DNA of 64,000 nt from Pontibacter sp. HSC-14F20 (GCF_019599265.1 NZ_JAHZTC010000004.1:1-64000), one strand, 5' to 3'. Numbered from the stretch's first letter, positions 8,622 through 18,544 are shown. The notes: generated by a model not told the origin, from the letters alone. Numbers and translations: made by a program.

Positions 8622-9647
8622 CTACTTGCGCAGCGAGGACTTACGGGCGATCAACTCTGGTTTCAGGACAGTCTTCTGCGACACGATGCCTTTCTCACCG
8701 GACTTGAAATGCTCAAAAAAGAGTTCCGCCGTGATATTGCCCATCTTGATACTACGCTGATCTACGGTAGTGAGCGGCGGATCTGTGAACGAGGTAAACG
8801 GTTCGTTCGAGAATCCTGCCAATGCCACCTGCTGTGGAATCTGGATATCGCGCTCCTTCAGCACCTGCATGGCACCCATGGCGGCGTAATCACTGGCCGA
8901 GAACACCGCATCCGGCATTTGCTTGAGCTTCAATAGTTTTTTCATACCCTCTCTGCCGTCTTCCAACTGCAAATCACCTTTAATCACCAACTGCTCGTCA
9001 TACGGTATATCGTAGTCGCGCAGGGCATCGGTATAGCCACGCAGACGCTCTTTAAATACGCTCACTTTCTTCGGGCTGGTAAAGTGCGCAATGCGTTTGC
9101 AACCCTGCTGGATCAGGTGCTCTACTGTTTTATAGGCGCCCAGGTAGTCATCGATCATTACCTGGCTCACTTCCAGTTCGTCGGTGGTGCGGTCAAACAG
9201 CACCAGCGGTATACCTTTCGACTGCACCTTTTTGAAGTGGTCGAAGTTCTCAGTGTTCTTACCAATAGAGGCGATGATGCCGTCTACCCGTGCATTCAGC
9301 AGCGCCTCAATGGTCTGCACTTCCTTCTCGTAGTTGTCATACGACTGGCAGATGATCACCTTATAATTCAGGTTGTTGGCGATCTCTTCTATACCTCGTA
9401 CCACGGAGGCGAAAAAATAGCGGTCAGCTGTCGGCACGATCACTCCTATGATGTAGCTCTTGCCATGGCGCAGTGCCGCTGCAATGTTGTTGGGCTGATA
9501 ATTCAGCTGTTTGGCTGTCTTGAGCACCGCTTTTTTGGTGGCGTCGCTGATGCGCGGGTTGTCATTAAGCGCACGCGATACCGTAGAAGCCGTAATATTT
9601 AGCTTCTCTGCAATATCATGTATGGTTACTTTTGTCTTTGTTGACAT
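8622..9647 (-). CDS. LacI-family transcriptional regulator of pectin/uronate genes
   Basis: DNA-binding repressor with an N-terminal LacI helix-turn-helix (about residues 6-52: TIHDIAEKLNITASTVSRAL, then the YQPN hinge region) and a periplasmic-binding-protein-like sensor domain (about 60-335). It has 341 residues, typical length. It starts 37 nt after kduD, so it is probably co-transcribed with kduI-kduD. The repeated palindrome TGCnnAATCGnTTGCGCA-like found before four units is the type of site this family binds, with a central CG. The inducer is probably KDG, KDPG or a uronate; the sequence does not tell. No hybrid two-component or ECF sigma regulator is present in the window. Confidence 0.93.
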   Translation of the reverse strand: MSTKTKVTIHDIAEKLNITASTVSRALNDNPRISDATKKAVLKTAKQLNYQPNNIAAALRHGKSYIIGVIVPTADRYFFASVVRGIEEIANNLNYKVIICQSYDNYEKEVQTIEALLNARVDGIIASIGKNTENFDHFKKVQSKGIPLVLFDRTTDELEVSQVMIDDYLGAYKTVEHLIQQGCKRIAHFTSPKKVSVFKERLRGYTDALRDYDIPYDEQLVIKGDLQLEDGREGMKKLLKLKQMPDAVFSASDYAAMGAMQVLKERDIQIPQQVALAGFSNEPFTSFTDPPLTTVDQRSIKMGNITAELFFEHFKSGEKGIVSQKTVLKPELIARKSSLRK

Positions 9648-9684
9648 ATCTGTCTTTTAGAGCTTTTACCGGAATCCCGGAGCC

Positions 9685-10479
9685 CTATTGTTCGTTGGCC
9701 GGTTTACCGATGGTTGCTAATATACCACCATCTACATAAATAATCTGGCCATTTATAAAATCACTCGCGCTGCTGGAGAGAAAAACTGCTGTCCCGCCCA
9801 GGTCCTCGGGATCACCCCAACGACCGGCCGGGGTACGGCGCACAATAAAATCGTTAAACGGATGTCCGTCCACGCGGATAGGGGCTGTCTGCTCTGTCGC
9901 AAAATAGCCTGGCCCAATGCCGTTTACCTGTATGTTATACCTGGCCCATTCCGTAGCGAGGTTGCGAGTCAGCATTTTAAGACCGCCCTTGGCAGCCGCA
10001 TAAGCAGAAACCGTGTCGCGCCCCAATTCGCTCATCATGGAGCAGATGTTGATAATCTTGCCCTGCCGTCGCTCCACCATATATCTGGCCACGTGCTTGG
10101 AAACGATGAAGGGGGCGGTCAGGTCTACATCCAGCACCTGCCGGAAATCTGCCTCGTCCATTTCCAGCGCAGGGATGCGCTTGATGATACCGGCATTGTT
10201 TACCAAGATGCTGATCGGGCCGACTTCCTGTTCTATTTGCGCAATGTTTTGCTGTACCTGTTGGGCGTCCGTAACGTCGAACAGGTAACCATAAGCGGTC
10301 AGACCGGCTGCTCTGTAACTTGCCAGTGCCTCTTCCATTTTGGATGGTGTGTGGCCGTTGATGACCAGCGTAGCGCCTGCCTTGCCTATTGCAGTGGCCA
10401 TAGCCATGCCTAAACCGTGCGTGGCACCGGTTATCAAGGCAACTTGTCCGGTCAGGTCAAACAATGCGTTCATGTTCAT
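9685..10479 (-). CDS. kduD: 2-dehydro-3-deoxy-D-gluconate 5-dehydrogenase, SDR family
   Basis: Reduces 2,5-diketo-3-deoxygluconate (DKII) to 2-keto-3-deoxygluconate with NAD(P)H. It has 264 residues, a classical short-chain dehydrogenase. The cofactor motif TGATHGLG is at residues 18-25 and NNAG near 94. The catalytic YxxxK is in SAYAAAKGGLKML, with the conserved Ser upstream (ICSMMSE). It starts 1 nt after the kduI stop codon. The pair converts the unsaturated uronate released from lyase products to KDG. A gluconate 5-dehydrogenase annotation is a common alternative, but adjacency to kduI makes KduD likely. Confidence 0.93.
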   Translation of the reverse strand: MNMNALFDLTGQVALITGATHGLGMAMATAIGKAGATLVINGHTPSKMEEALASYRAAGLTAYGYLFDVTDAQQVQQNIAQIEQEVGPISILVNNAGIIKRIPALEMDEADFRQVLDVDLTAPFIVSKHVARYMVERRQGKIINICSMMSELGRDTVSAYAAAKGGLKMLTRNLATEWARYNIQVNGIGPGYFATEQTAPIRVDGHPFNDFIVRRTPAGRWGDPEDLGGTAVFLSSSASDFINGQIIYVDGGILATIGKPANEQ

Positions 10480-10480
10480 C

Positions 10481-11320
10481 TTATTTCAGGTCAGTAGGTG
10501 CTACTTTATCCATGTCGTTGTAATCCAGGTTTTCTCCGGCCATACCCCAGATGAAGGTATAGTTGCTGGTGCCGGCACCGCTGTGGATGGACCACGGTGG
10601 CGAAATGATGGCTTGGTTGTTTTTCACCCAAAGGTGGCGTGTCTCCTCGGGTTCTCCCATAAAGTGGCACACGGCCTGGTCTTCCGGCAACTCAAAGTAA
10701 AAGTACGCCTCCATACGGCGGTCATGGGTATGGGCCGGCATGGTGTTCCAGACGCTGCCCGGCTGCAATTCTGTAATGCCCATCTGCAGCTGGCAAGTTT
10801 GCACCACACTATTAATAAGCACTTTGCGGATAATGCGGTGATTCGAGTTCTCCAAAGCGCCCAGTTCTACGGTCTCGGCTTCGCTCAGCGACACCTTGCG
10901 GGTTGGGTAGGTGTGGTGTGCAGGAGCAGAGTTAAAGTAATAAAGCGCTTTTCCTGATTTGCTTGTGTTGAAATAGATCTCCTTAGCACCTTTTCCTATA
11001 TATAAAGCCTCTTTTGGGGCCAACTCATAGGTCTCGCCGTCTACGGTCACACTGCCTGCCGCTCCAACATTGATAATGCCAAGCTCCCGGCGATCCAGAA
11101 AGTGCTCGGAACGCAGCGTCGGGAAGGTTTCCAGTTTTAAAGGCTTCTCTACTGGGTGGGCACCGCCTACCACCAGTCTGTCGTGCAAGGTATAGGTTGC
11201 GTGCACGGTGTCCGCTTTAAACAACTGCTCGATCAGGAAGTGCTCACGAAGTTTTGCTGTATCATAGTTCCGGCTGTCTGCCGGGTGGGTAGCGTGTCTT
11301 ACTGTATAGGTTATGCTCAT
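10481..11320 (-). CDS. kduI: 5-dehydro-4-deoxy-D-glucuronate isomerase
   Basis: Isomerises 4-deoxy-L-threo-5-hexosulose uronate (the open form of the unsaturated galacturonate from pectate lyase products) to DKII. It has 279 residues, a full-length KduI of the cupin fold. Zinc ligands are visible in PAHTHDRRMEAYFYFELPE (two His and a Glu) and a further His in PPWSIHSGAGTSNY. It is the first gene of kduI-kduD-lacI. A LacI-type palindrome 22-39 nt upstream of the start overlaps a likely -7 element. It is divergent from the first susC operon across 440 nt. Confidence 0.96.
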   Translation of the reverse strand: MSITYTVRHATHPADSRNYDTAKLREHFLIEQLFKADTVHATYTLHDRLVVGGAHPVEKPLKLETFPTLRSEHFLDRRELGIINVGAAGSVTVDGETYELAPKEALYIGKGAKEIYFNTSKSGKALYYFNSAPAHHTYPTRKVSLSEAETVELGALENSNHRIIRKVLINSVVQTCQLQMGITELQPGSVWNTMPAHTHDRRMEAYFYFELPEDQAVCHFMGEPEETRHLWVKNNQAIISPPWSIHSGAGTSNYTFIWGMAGENLDYNDMDKVAPTDLK

Positions 11321-11341
11321 GTCTTTTTTATACTGTCAATG

Positions 11342-11359
11342 TGCGTAATCGTTTGCGCA
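11342..11359. promoter_or_regulatory. LacI-type operator and promoter of kduI
   Basis: TGCGTAATCGTTTGCGCA, imperfect palindrome around a central CG (six of eight half-site bases pair). On the minus strand the sequence TTACTTTG (11365-11358), one mismatch from the Bacteroidetes -7 box TAnnTTTG, runs directly into it, with TTG 17 nt upstream. A bound repressor would cover the start of transcription. Confidence 0.65.
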
Positions 11360-11582
11360 AAGTAATAAATATTTTTACACAACAATAATAATTTTAGTAA
11401 AATTATCTCAGGTATAGGGCAGGGTACAAGAAAATGAATTTTTAAACTAAGATTTTAAAATGTCAATAAAAGGGCTTATTTCTTAGTTAATTTTCAAAAA
11501 TGTTTAAACAAGGTTATTGAAAAATGATTTATTGAAAAATAAAAGAACTTTTTATTGTTTTTTTTGAGGAGAGTTATTAAAA

Positions 11583-11598
11583 TGCAATCGGTTGCGCA
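11583..11598. promoter_or_regulatory. LacI-type operator upstream of the first susC
   Basis: TGCAATCGGTTGCGCA, sharing TGCAATCG and TTGCGCA with the uxaA site. It lies about 160 nt before the susC start codon and just after an AT-rich segment with a T-run ending TTTG (11559-11566) that may be the promoter. It would place the pectin operon under the same repressor as the uronate genes. Confidence 0.65.
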
Positions 11599-11760
11599 AA
11601 TTATTTGTGCAAGCAGGGCAGAAGTTTAGGTTCAAGTGGTGCAACTAAGTCGCCATTCAGAGAATTTAGGTTCAGCCAACCACGCGCCGAAAATACTTAT
11701 GCAAGGTTTTAAACCTGAAGAATAAATACAGTCCTTATAATAACAAACTAATCTATACCT

Positions 11761-14700
11761 ATGCAACATGTTTTACTAAAGAAGATGAAATACCAGCTCA
11801 CGGTATTGTTTGTCTTCGCCGCCTTTGCCGGCGCGTTTGCCCAGGGCTTTACTGTAACGGGCAAAGTAGTGGATGAGAAAGGGGAGGGTCTGCCCGGGGT
11901 AACCGTCCTGGTGAAGGGTACTACGGTGGCTACCCCAACGGATGTGGAGGGTGGTTACAAGCTGGTTGCTCCAAGTGGTGATGCTGTGTTGGTGTTCCGC
12001 TTTATTGGTTACCAGCCGCAGGAGCTGCAAATAAGCAACCGCAGCACGGTAGATGTAAGAATGGAGCCCGACGCAAAGGCGCTGGATGAAGTAGTGGTGA
12101 TCGGTTACCAGGAGGTGTCACGTAAAGAGTTGACGGGTTCTGTTTCGTCGGTCGGTGCCAAGCAGCTGCGCGATATACCTGTGAGCACGGCAGCGGAGGC
12201 GCTTGCCGGTCGACTGGCAGGTGTGCAGGTGACCACCTCTGAAGGACAGCCGGGTGCCGAAATCCAGATCCGGGTACGTGGTGGCGGTTCGATTACGCAG
12301 GATAACTCTCCTTTATATATAGTAGACGGTATCCAGATGGAGAATGCGCTTTCTGTGCTTTCTCCTCAGGAAATCGAGACGATTGACGTGCTGAAAGATG
12401 CTGCCTCTACCGCAATTTATGGTGCCAGAGGTGCCAACGGTGTAGTATTGATCACAACGAAAGGTGGTGTGGAAATGCCGACGCAGGTGACTTACAATGG
12501 TTTTGCCGGTGTGCGCAGCATTGTAAATAAGCTGGACGTGATGAATCCTTACGATTTCGTGAAATACCAGTACCAGATCTACAACTTCAACACAAACCAG
12601 GAAACACGCGATAACTTTGTGACGCGCTACGGTCGTTACGAAGACATTGATATTTATCAGAACATGCCATTCACCGATTGGCAGGACGAAGTATTCGGTC
12701 GTGATGCTTATAGCCAGACGCATATTGTAGGAGTATCAGGTGGCTCTAAAATAACAACCTTTAATGTAACGCTGAACCATACCGATGAAGATGGTATCAT
12801 GCTGAACTCTGGTTTTGTAAGAACACTGGCTTCTATTAAGTTTGATCATAAAATAAGTGACCGCCTGAAAGTAGGGGTGAACAGCCGCTACAGCCGCCAG
12901 CGAATTGACGGTGTGGGTACTTCCAGCACAGGTTCACAGAGCACCAACAGACTCAGAAACTCAGTTCGTTTCAGACCATTTGTTGCCCCGGGCCAGGAAA
13001 ACGTGATCGATGAATTTGATCCGGAATTTGCAAACCTAACCAACCTGACCAGCCCTGTTTTACTGGCCAATCAAGAGCTAAGAAATGATTACCGCAACGA
13101 CCTTTTACTAAATGGCTGGGCGAGCTTTGATATCATCAAAAATCTGACGGCAAGAACTGTGTTCGGTATCACGTCAAATAACCGGGATGTGAACATCTTC
13201 AATGGCCCGGTGACAGGTATTGCGCGTCAGAATGCAGGTATGCCTGTCGTGCAGTTGCAGGCAGGGGAGGCGCTTTCAATTACAAACTCCAACACGCTGA
13301 ACTACCGTTTCACGGTAGCTGATGCGCATAAGTTTGACGCTCTGATCGGACAGGAGATCTGGCAACGCAAAACGACTAACCGTAACATCACCACCAAGTG
13401 GCTACCAGAAGATATCACACCAGAGCAAGCCTTTGCAGGTATACAGAAAGCAACTCCTCCGGCTGGTCTTATCCAGGATGCACCAACCACAGCGGAATCA
13501 GAACAAAGACTTCTTTCGTATTTTGGTCGCTTGAGCTACAGCTTCAACGACAAGTACCGCGCCGTATTCAACCTTCGTCGTGATGCTTCTTCGCTGTTCT
13601 CACCTGAGAACAGAGTGGGCTACTTCCCATCAGCCTCGGTTGCATGGCACATTGGAGAAGAAAACTTTATGGCCTTTTCGCAGAAATGGCTATCTGACCT
13701 GAAAGTACGAGCTAGTATAGGTGAAGTAGGTAACAACCGGGTTGGGGTTGACCTTTGGAAGACAATGTTTGTGGCAGCCGGCAACGACGGGTATGCTTTC
13801 AACGAAGCGATCACACCGGGCTTTGCCGCTAACGACCTGGCCAACTCGAACCTGAAATGGGAGACTACTTTATCCAGAAACCTTGGCTTCGATTTTTCCA
13901 TTTTCAATAACCGCATCAACGCCTCTATCGACTTGTATAAAAACAGTACCAGAGACCTGTTGCTTCGCGCCAACATTCCACAGACCAGCGGTTACGAGTG
14001 GCAGTTCCAGAACATCGGTGAGACAGAGAACAGAGGTCTGGAAGTACAGTTGAACGGTATCGTGGTAGATACCAAAGACTTTACCTGGTCTTCTAACTTC
14101 AACATTGCTTTCAACAGAAATAAGATCGTAAGTCTGGGCCTTGACCCAAGTGGCGTACCGCGTAACTCATACCTGGTTGAGTCTGGCTGGGTAAACAGCC
14201 TACAGGACTTTATTGTAGAGGTGGGGCAGCCAGTTGGCCAGTTCTATGGTTACATGACCGATGGTTACTATACCTTGGATGACTTCAACCATACCTTTAA
14301 CGAAGAAACCGGAGCCTGGACCTATACCTTGAAAGAGAATGTGCCGGATAGCCGTGCCGTTGCATTAGGTAACAGAGCTCCTCAACCTGGCGATCTTAAA
14401 CTGAAAAAACTGGCTGATACAGGAAGCAATCTGATTACGACAGAAGACAGAACCGTGCTCGGCAACGCACAGCCTAAGTTCATTGGTGGCTTTAACCAGC
14501 AGTTTGCTTACAAGGGGTTCGACTTAAGTCTTTTCATGAACTTCTCTTATGGCAACAAGGTGTACAATGCCAACAAAGTTGAGTTCACGACTCAGTACCT
14601 GTACCGCGATAACAACATGCTGAGCCTGATGAACGACAGATGGCAGTGGTATGACGATGCCGGTCAACTGGTGACAAACCCAGAGCAGCTTGCCGCCATG

Positions 14701-15018
14701 AACCAGGACGCAAAATACTGGACACCGGCTGGCGGTCAGTACTTCCTGCACTCATTTGCGATCGAAGACGGTTCTTTCCTACGCATCAGCAACCTGACAC
14801 TGGGTTACTCGCTACCTGAGAGCCTGTTGAAGCGAACAGGTTTCATCTCTAAGTTCCGTGTGTATGGCACCGTGAACAACCTGCTCACCATTACGGGTTA
14901 CTCTGGTTACGACCCGGAGGCCAACACCCGTCGCAGTAACCCGCTGACACCAAGTGTTGACTACGCTGCTTACCCACGCAGCCGCTTCATACTGGGTGGT
15001 GTAAATGTTACTTTCTAG
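11761..15018 (+). CDS. susC: SusC-like TonB-dependent outer membrane transporter (first pair)
   Basis: Outer membrane transporter that imports pectin oligosaccharides with its SusD partner. It has 1085 residues. Signal peptide about 1-27 ending AFAQ, then a carboxypeptidase-regulatory-like beta-sandwich (about 30-105, with LPGVTVLVKGT), a plug domain (about 115-230, containing the SusC-type segment RVRGGGSITQDNSPLYIVDGI), and a 22-strand barrel ending in an aromatic C-terminus (GGVNVTF). It is the first gene of the plus-strand pectin locus. The susD partner begins 21 nt after it. A LacI-type operator lies upstream, so the operon is probably induced by uronate breakdown products. An M at residue 9 is an alternative start. 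Confidence 0.96.
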   Translation: MQHVLLKKMKYQLTVLFVFAAFAGAFAQGFTVTGKVVDEKGEGLPGVTVLVKGTTVATPTDVEGGYKLVAPSGDAVLVFRFIGYQPQELQISNRSTVDVRMEPDAKALDEVVVIGYQEVSRKELTGSVSSVGAKQLRDIPVSTAAEALAGRLAGVQVTTSEGQPGAEIQIRVRGGGSITQDNSPLYIVDGIQMENALSVLSPQEIETIDVLKDAASTAIYGARGANGVVLITTKGGVEMPTQVTYNGFAGVRSIVNKLDVMNPYDFVKYQYQIYNFNTNQETRDNFVTRYGRYEDIDIYQNMPFTDWQDEVFGRDAYSQTHIVGVSGGSKITTFNVTLNHTDEDGIMLNSGFVRTLASIKFDHKISDRLKVGVNSRYSRQRIDGVGTSSTGSQSTNRLRNSVRFRPFVAPGQENVIDEFDPEFANLTNLTSPVLLANQELRNDYRNDLLLNGWASFDIIKNLTARTVFGITSNNRDVNIFNGPVTGIARQNAGMPVVQLQAGEALSITNSNTLNYRFTVADAHKFDALIGQEIWQRKTTNRNITTKWLPEDITPEQAFAGIQKATPPAGLIQDAPTTAESEQRLLSYFGRLSYSFNDKYRAVFNLRRDASSLFSPENRVGYFPSASVAWHIGEENFMAFSQKWLSDLKVRASIGEVGNNRVGVDLWKTMFVAAGNDGYAFNEAITPGFAANDLANSNLKWETTLSRNLGFDFSIFNNRINASIDLYKNSTRDLLLRANIPQTSGYEWQFQNIGETENRGLEVQLNGIVVDTKDFTWSSNFNIAFNRNKIVSLGLDPSGVPRNSYLVESGWVNSLQDFIVEVGQPVGQFYGYMTDGYYTLDDFNHTFNEETGAWTYTLKENVPDSRAVALGNRAPQPGDLKLKKLADTGSNLITTEDRTVLGNAQPKFIGGFNQQFAYKGFDLSLFMNFSYGNKVYNANKVEFTTQYLYRDNNMLSLMNDRWQWYDDAGQLVTNPEQLAAMNQDAKYWTPAGGQYFLHSFAIEDGSFLRISNLTLGYSLPESLLKRTGFISKFRVYGTVNNLLTITGYSGYDPEANTRRSNPLTPSVDYAAYPRSRFILGGVNVTF

Positions 15019-15039
15019 AATATTAAAGCATTAGCAAAG

Positions 15040-16851
15040 ATGAAAAAGTCCTATATAAAGTCACTTGTTCTGTTCCTTGCCATGGGGGGAAGCCTGACAT
15101 TTACATCCTGTGAGCATTACCTGGATGTGGAGAACCCTTCTACTATTTCGCAGGATGCAGTTTTTACCAGTGTATCCTATACCAACTCGGCAGTTATCAG
15201 CATCTACAACAGGTTGATGGGTGATAATACGTATGGTAGCCGCATCTCGACCCTGTACCCAAATGCAGCTGATGACTTCAGAGTGGGGGGTGCCTACAAT
15301 CCGCTCGACCGAAGAGGTATCAGTGGCTATGGCGTGCACCCGGATAACACAGAACTATTCAGACCCTTTCTGGAGCTGTACTCAGGTATAGAAAGAGCCA
15401 ATATCGCCATCAAATACATACCTGCCTCCAATCTCTATACCAACGGCACTGCTGCTGAGCAGGCAGCCATGCGGAAGCTGCATGGTGAGGCGCTGACACT
15501 GCGTGCCGTGTTTTATCACGAGTTAATCCGCAACTGGGGTGATGTCCCGGCACAGTTTGAGCCTTCTGCTGATATTCCAGACCTCAACCTGCCCAAGACT
15601 GACCGCGACGAGATCTATGACCGACTTCTGGATGACCTGAAACTGGCTGCAGAATTGGTGCCGTGGCGCTCAGAATCTGGCGACCCGAGTACCCGCGTGA
15701 CGAAAGGTGCCGTGAAAGGTCTGCGTGCTCGACTGGCCCTGGCCCGTGGCGGTTACTCACTCAGAAGAGATAGCCGCGCCATGGAGCGCCGCGCTGATTA
15801 CAAAGACTATTATCAGATTGCGCGTGACGAAACCTGGGATATCATCCAAAGTGGTCAGCATGGCCTGAACCCAAGCTATGAGAATATATTCCGCGGACTG
15901 CACACCACATCCATGGATCCAACAGGGGAGCGTATTTTTGAAGCAGGTGCCTATGGCGGTAACGCCCGCACGGACAGTAAACTGGGCTACTCGAACGGAC
16001 TCAGAATAGATGCTAGCTCCAGTTACGGTCAGGCAAACGGACAGCTGGAAGCCATTCCGACTTACTTCTATGAATTCGACCAGATAGGAGACTCCAGAAG
16101 AGATGTGACATTGGCTTACTTCTCCATCAACAAAGATGACCAAATTGACCTGTCAACCTCTATACTGATGCGCGACGGTAAGTTCAGAAAATACTGGACA
16201 GGTATAACCGGCACAAACCAGACCCTGGGTATCAACTGGCCGATCCTGCGCTATGCTGATGTGCTGCTGATGTTTGCCGAGGCTGATAACGAACTGAAAG
16301 GTGGTCCGAGTGGAGAGGCAGTAGCCGCTTACGAAGCAGTAAGAAGAAGAGCTTTTGCCGGAAATGAAGACAGAATGGGTGTGGCGCCAACCGATCAGCA
16401 GGGCTTTTTCCAGGCAGTGGCCCAGGAGCGTCTACTGGAGTTCGGAGGTGAGGGCATCCGCAAGTATGACTTGATCCGGTGGAATCAGCTGGAGAGCGTG
16501 ATCAACCAGACTCGCGCTAATCTGGTGGATTTCCGAAATGGAACAGGCAGGTATGCCAACGTGCCAAACTATGTGTACGTGAAACTGACGCCATTCCGCA
16601 ACAGCCCTACTGTAGCACAGGAAATGGCAGGATTGGACCTGATCGGAGGCTCTGTATCAGAAGCGATGTATACCCCAGGGCCAACCTCTACCCCGGAAGG
16701 CTATACCCGCAAGAACTGGCGTGCCGCATTGAACGATACCTATGCCGAGCAGTTTGCCGTTGCTTTCCAGCCAGGACAGTCAGAGCTGTTCCCGATCTAC
16801 TCCGGTGTGCTTAACCAGAACTTCAGGCTAACACAGGATTACGGATATTAA
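15040..16851 (+). CDS. susD: SusD/RagB-family glycan-binding lipoprotein (first pair)
   Basis: Surface-exposed lipoprotein that caps the SusC barrel and binds oligosaccharide. It has 603 residues. Signal peptide with lipobox ending FTSC (Cys at about 24), then the SusD opening pattern EHYLDVENPSTIS. TPR-like helices are seen in the N-terminal half (LHGEALTLRAVFYHELIRNWGDVP), and the C-terminal half has the family block VAQERLLEFGGEGIRKYDLIRW. It follows its susC by 21 nt and precedes a surface lipoprotein by 14 nt. Substrate is inferred to be homogalacturonan fragments. Confidence 0.95.
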   Translation: MKKSYIKSLVLFLAMGGSLTFTSCEHYLDVENPSTISQDAVFTSVSYTNSAVISIYNRLMGDNTYGSRISTLYPNAADDFRVGGAYNPLDRRGISGYGVHPDNTELFRPFLELYSGIERANIAIKYIPASNLYTNGTAAEQAAMRKLHGEALTLRAVFYHELIRNWGDVPAQFEPSADIPDLNLPKTDRDEIYDRLLDDLKLAAELVPWRSESGDPSTRVTKGAVKGLRARLALARGGYSLRRDSRAMERRADYKDYYQIARDETWDIIQSGQHGLNPSYENIFRGLHTTSMDPTGERIFEAGAYGGNARTDSKLGYSNGLRIDASSSYGQANGQLEAIPTYFYEFDQIGDSRRDVTLAYFSINKDDQIDLSTSILMRDGKFRKYWTGITGTNQTLGINWPILRYADVLLMFAEADNELKGGPSGEAVAAYEAVRRRAFAGNEDRMGVAPTDQQGFFQAVAQERLLEFGGEGIRKYDLIRWNQLESVINQTRANLVDFRNGTGRYANVPNYVYVKLTPFRNSPTVAQEMAGLDLIGGSVSEAMYTPGPTSTPEGYTRKNWRAALNDTYAEQFAVAFQPGQSELFPIYSGVLNQNFRLTQDYGY

Positions 16852-16865
16852 TTTTTAATCAGATC

Positions 16866-18488
16866 ATGAAATTAAGCTATCAAGAGATGACAAAATATTT
16901 AAAGAAAATATCCGGTACGCTGCTTCCTGTGCTGATGTTGGGGCTGGTGACTGTGGCTTGTAAAAAAGAAGTGGATTCTCTGGATCCGATGCGCATGTTC
17001 ACACCGGCCGGTGCAATACAATCCGTAAGCGGAGAAACGCAGGTAAAGCTTACCTGGAATCCATCGCTCTACACAACAGCCAGCAGCGGCGTAACTTATA
17101 CCGTGGAAGTGGCAGCTGATACACTATTTGCAACGCCGGTTTTGCTCACTGTTCAAACCGATACATCAGGTGTCGTTTTTACAGATGATCAGCTAGACGC
17201 AAGAGTCGATTACTATGCCCGCATCTGGGCCAATACGCTGGGCGAAAGACCTGAGTCTAAGCCAGTGGTTAGTAACCGATTCAGAATAAGAGGCGAGCAG
17301 ATTTTCGAAACGATGTTCGATTCTGATGTGATCGAGAACGCCGTGATTCTCAAATGGCGAGAGTCGCCGGGATTAACCCGAATCGTGCTAACGCCAACTG
17401 CGCCTGCCGGCAACCCGATCGAGGTGCCACTTACGGAGGCCCATGTGCAGGCAAGACAGATACTGATAGAAGGGCTCCGTCCGAGTACAGCCTACACGGC
17501 TGAAATTTTCCGAAACAACTCCTCTAAAGGTACGCGCAACTTTACTACGAAAGCAGCTTCGTTTGCAGGTGAGGTCATTGACCTGACAGGCATTACAAAT
17601 AGACCATCTGTACTGCAGGATACACTTCCACAGATTCCATCGGGGAGCACGGTACTGCTGAAGCGAGGGACACGCTATACAATAAGCTCTACCGTTAACC
17701 TGGATCGATCAGTTACGATCATGAGTGCCAACAGCTTTAATCCAGAACTGGCTGAAATTTACTTCACCAGCAACTTCAACTTCACGGAAGGTAGCCAGAT
17801 TGACTCTGTGGTTTTCAAAAGCGTGGCCATGCGCAGCGACAATTACTCAAGCCGCTATGTGTTGAATGCGAACAAAGCATTCGCAGTTGGTAAGATTAAG
17901 TTTGAAGCTTGCCATACTGAAATCTTCAGAGGCTTGGTACGCCTCCAAAGTGCTGGCACAGTAGTGGACAAGTTCCAGATTCTGAACAGCGTGGTGGACA
18001 GCTTGTCGAACTATGGTGTGCTGACAATTGATAATGCGGGTGCCGATGTGAAAGACATCGTGTTTAAGAATAGCACCTTTTATAAGATCGAGCGCTTCAT
18101 GACCAGTAAGGCTCCTTCAAGATCGATTCTGATTGAGAACAGCACGTTCAGCGAAGTACCGGAAGGTGGTCGCTATTTGATTGACTATACCACTTCCAAT
18201 GATGTAACCGGAGGTATCAAAGTGAACAACTCCATCTTTGGAATTGGAAAAAGTGCAGGAGGCAACAGGGCCGTGTCAGGTATAAGGGCTGGCAATAGTA
18301 CCTTGATAGAATCCGGTAGTACCCACGTGACGTCTGATCTGGAAGTGACTTCGAATGAAATACCGGGTGTTTCAACTTATAGCGGTACCACTTTCGATCT
18401 GTTCAAAGATCCTAGAAATGGTGATTTTACGCTCATCGACAACAACTTCCAGGGCCGCAACAATGCTGGTGACCCACGCTGGAGATAA
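16866..18488 (+). CDS. Fibronectin III / DUF5123-type surface lipoprotein (SusE/F position)
   Basis: Probable surface glycan-binding lipoprotein, 540 residues. The lipobox ends VTVAC (about residue 32; a later start at Met9 is possible). It is followed by two fibronectin III-like repeats (about 45-140 and 145-235: VKLTWNPSLYTTASSGVTYTVE and STAYTAEIFRNNSSKGTRNF). The C-terminal half (about 245-540) is rich in short repeated beta strands (FKNSTFYKIERF, ILIENSTFSEV), consistent with a right-handed beta-helix of the DUF4957/DUF5123 type often found in pectin loci. It occupies the position of SusE/SusF after susCD. No catalytic motif was recognised, so binding rather than cleavage is the better guess. 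A hairpin at 18500-18524 follows. Confidence 0.8.
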   Translation: MKLSYQEMTKYLKKISGTLLPVLMLGLVTVACKKEVDSLDPMRMFTPAGAIQSVSGETQVKLTWNPSLYTTASSGVTYTVEVAADTLFATPVLLTVQTDTSGVVFTDDQLDARVDYYARIWANTLGERPESKPVVSNRFRIRGEQIFETMFDSDVIENAVILKWRESPGLTRIVLTPTAPAGNPIEVPLTEAHVQARQILIEGLRPSTAYTAEIFRNNSSKGTRNFTTKAASFAGEVIDLTGITNRPSVLQDTLPQIPSGSTVLLKRGTRYTISSTVNLDRSVTIMSANSFNPELAEIYFTSNFNFTEGSQIDSVVFKSVAMRSDNYSSRYVLNANKAFAVGKIKFEACHTEIFRGLVRLQSAGTVVDKFQILNSVVDSLSNYGVLTIDNAGADVKDIVFKNSTFYKIERFMTSKAPSRSILIENSTFSEVPEGGRYLIDYTTSNDVTGGIKVNNSIFGIGKSAGGNRAVSGIRAGNSTLIESGSTHVTSDLEVTSNEIPGVSTYSGTTFDLFKDPRNGDFTLIDNNFQGRNNAGDPRWR

Positions 18489-18499
18489 ATAATTTAACG

Positions 18500-18524
18500 G
18501 GTGTGGTCTACAATAGGCCACACC
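18500..18524 (+). terminator. Hairpin after the susCDE-like genes
   Basis: 11-bp inverted repeat (left arm 18500-18510, loop CAA, right arm 18514-18524) with one G-U pair, between the DUF5123-type gene and the first pectate lyase. Only a short pyrimidine tract follows, so it is probably a partial terminator or a processing site that makes the susCD part more abundant than the enzyme part. Confidence 0.55.
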
Positions 18525-18544
18525 TACCTTAACATTAGCCTGCC

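Larger units (their letters stand above)
11321..11760. other. Divergent regulatory region between kduI and the first susC
   Basis: 440 nt without a gene. It contains two LacI-type palindromes (11342-11359 and 11583-11598), one near each divergent gene, and a very AT-rich centre (about 11365-11580) with a direct repeat TTATTGAAAAAT. The susC side has a leader of about 160 nt after its operator. Confidence 0.7.
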
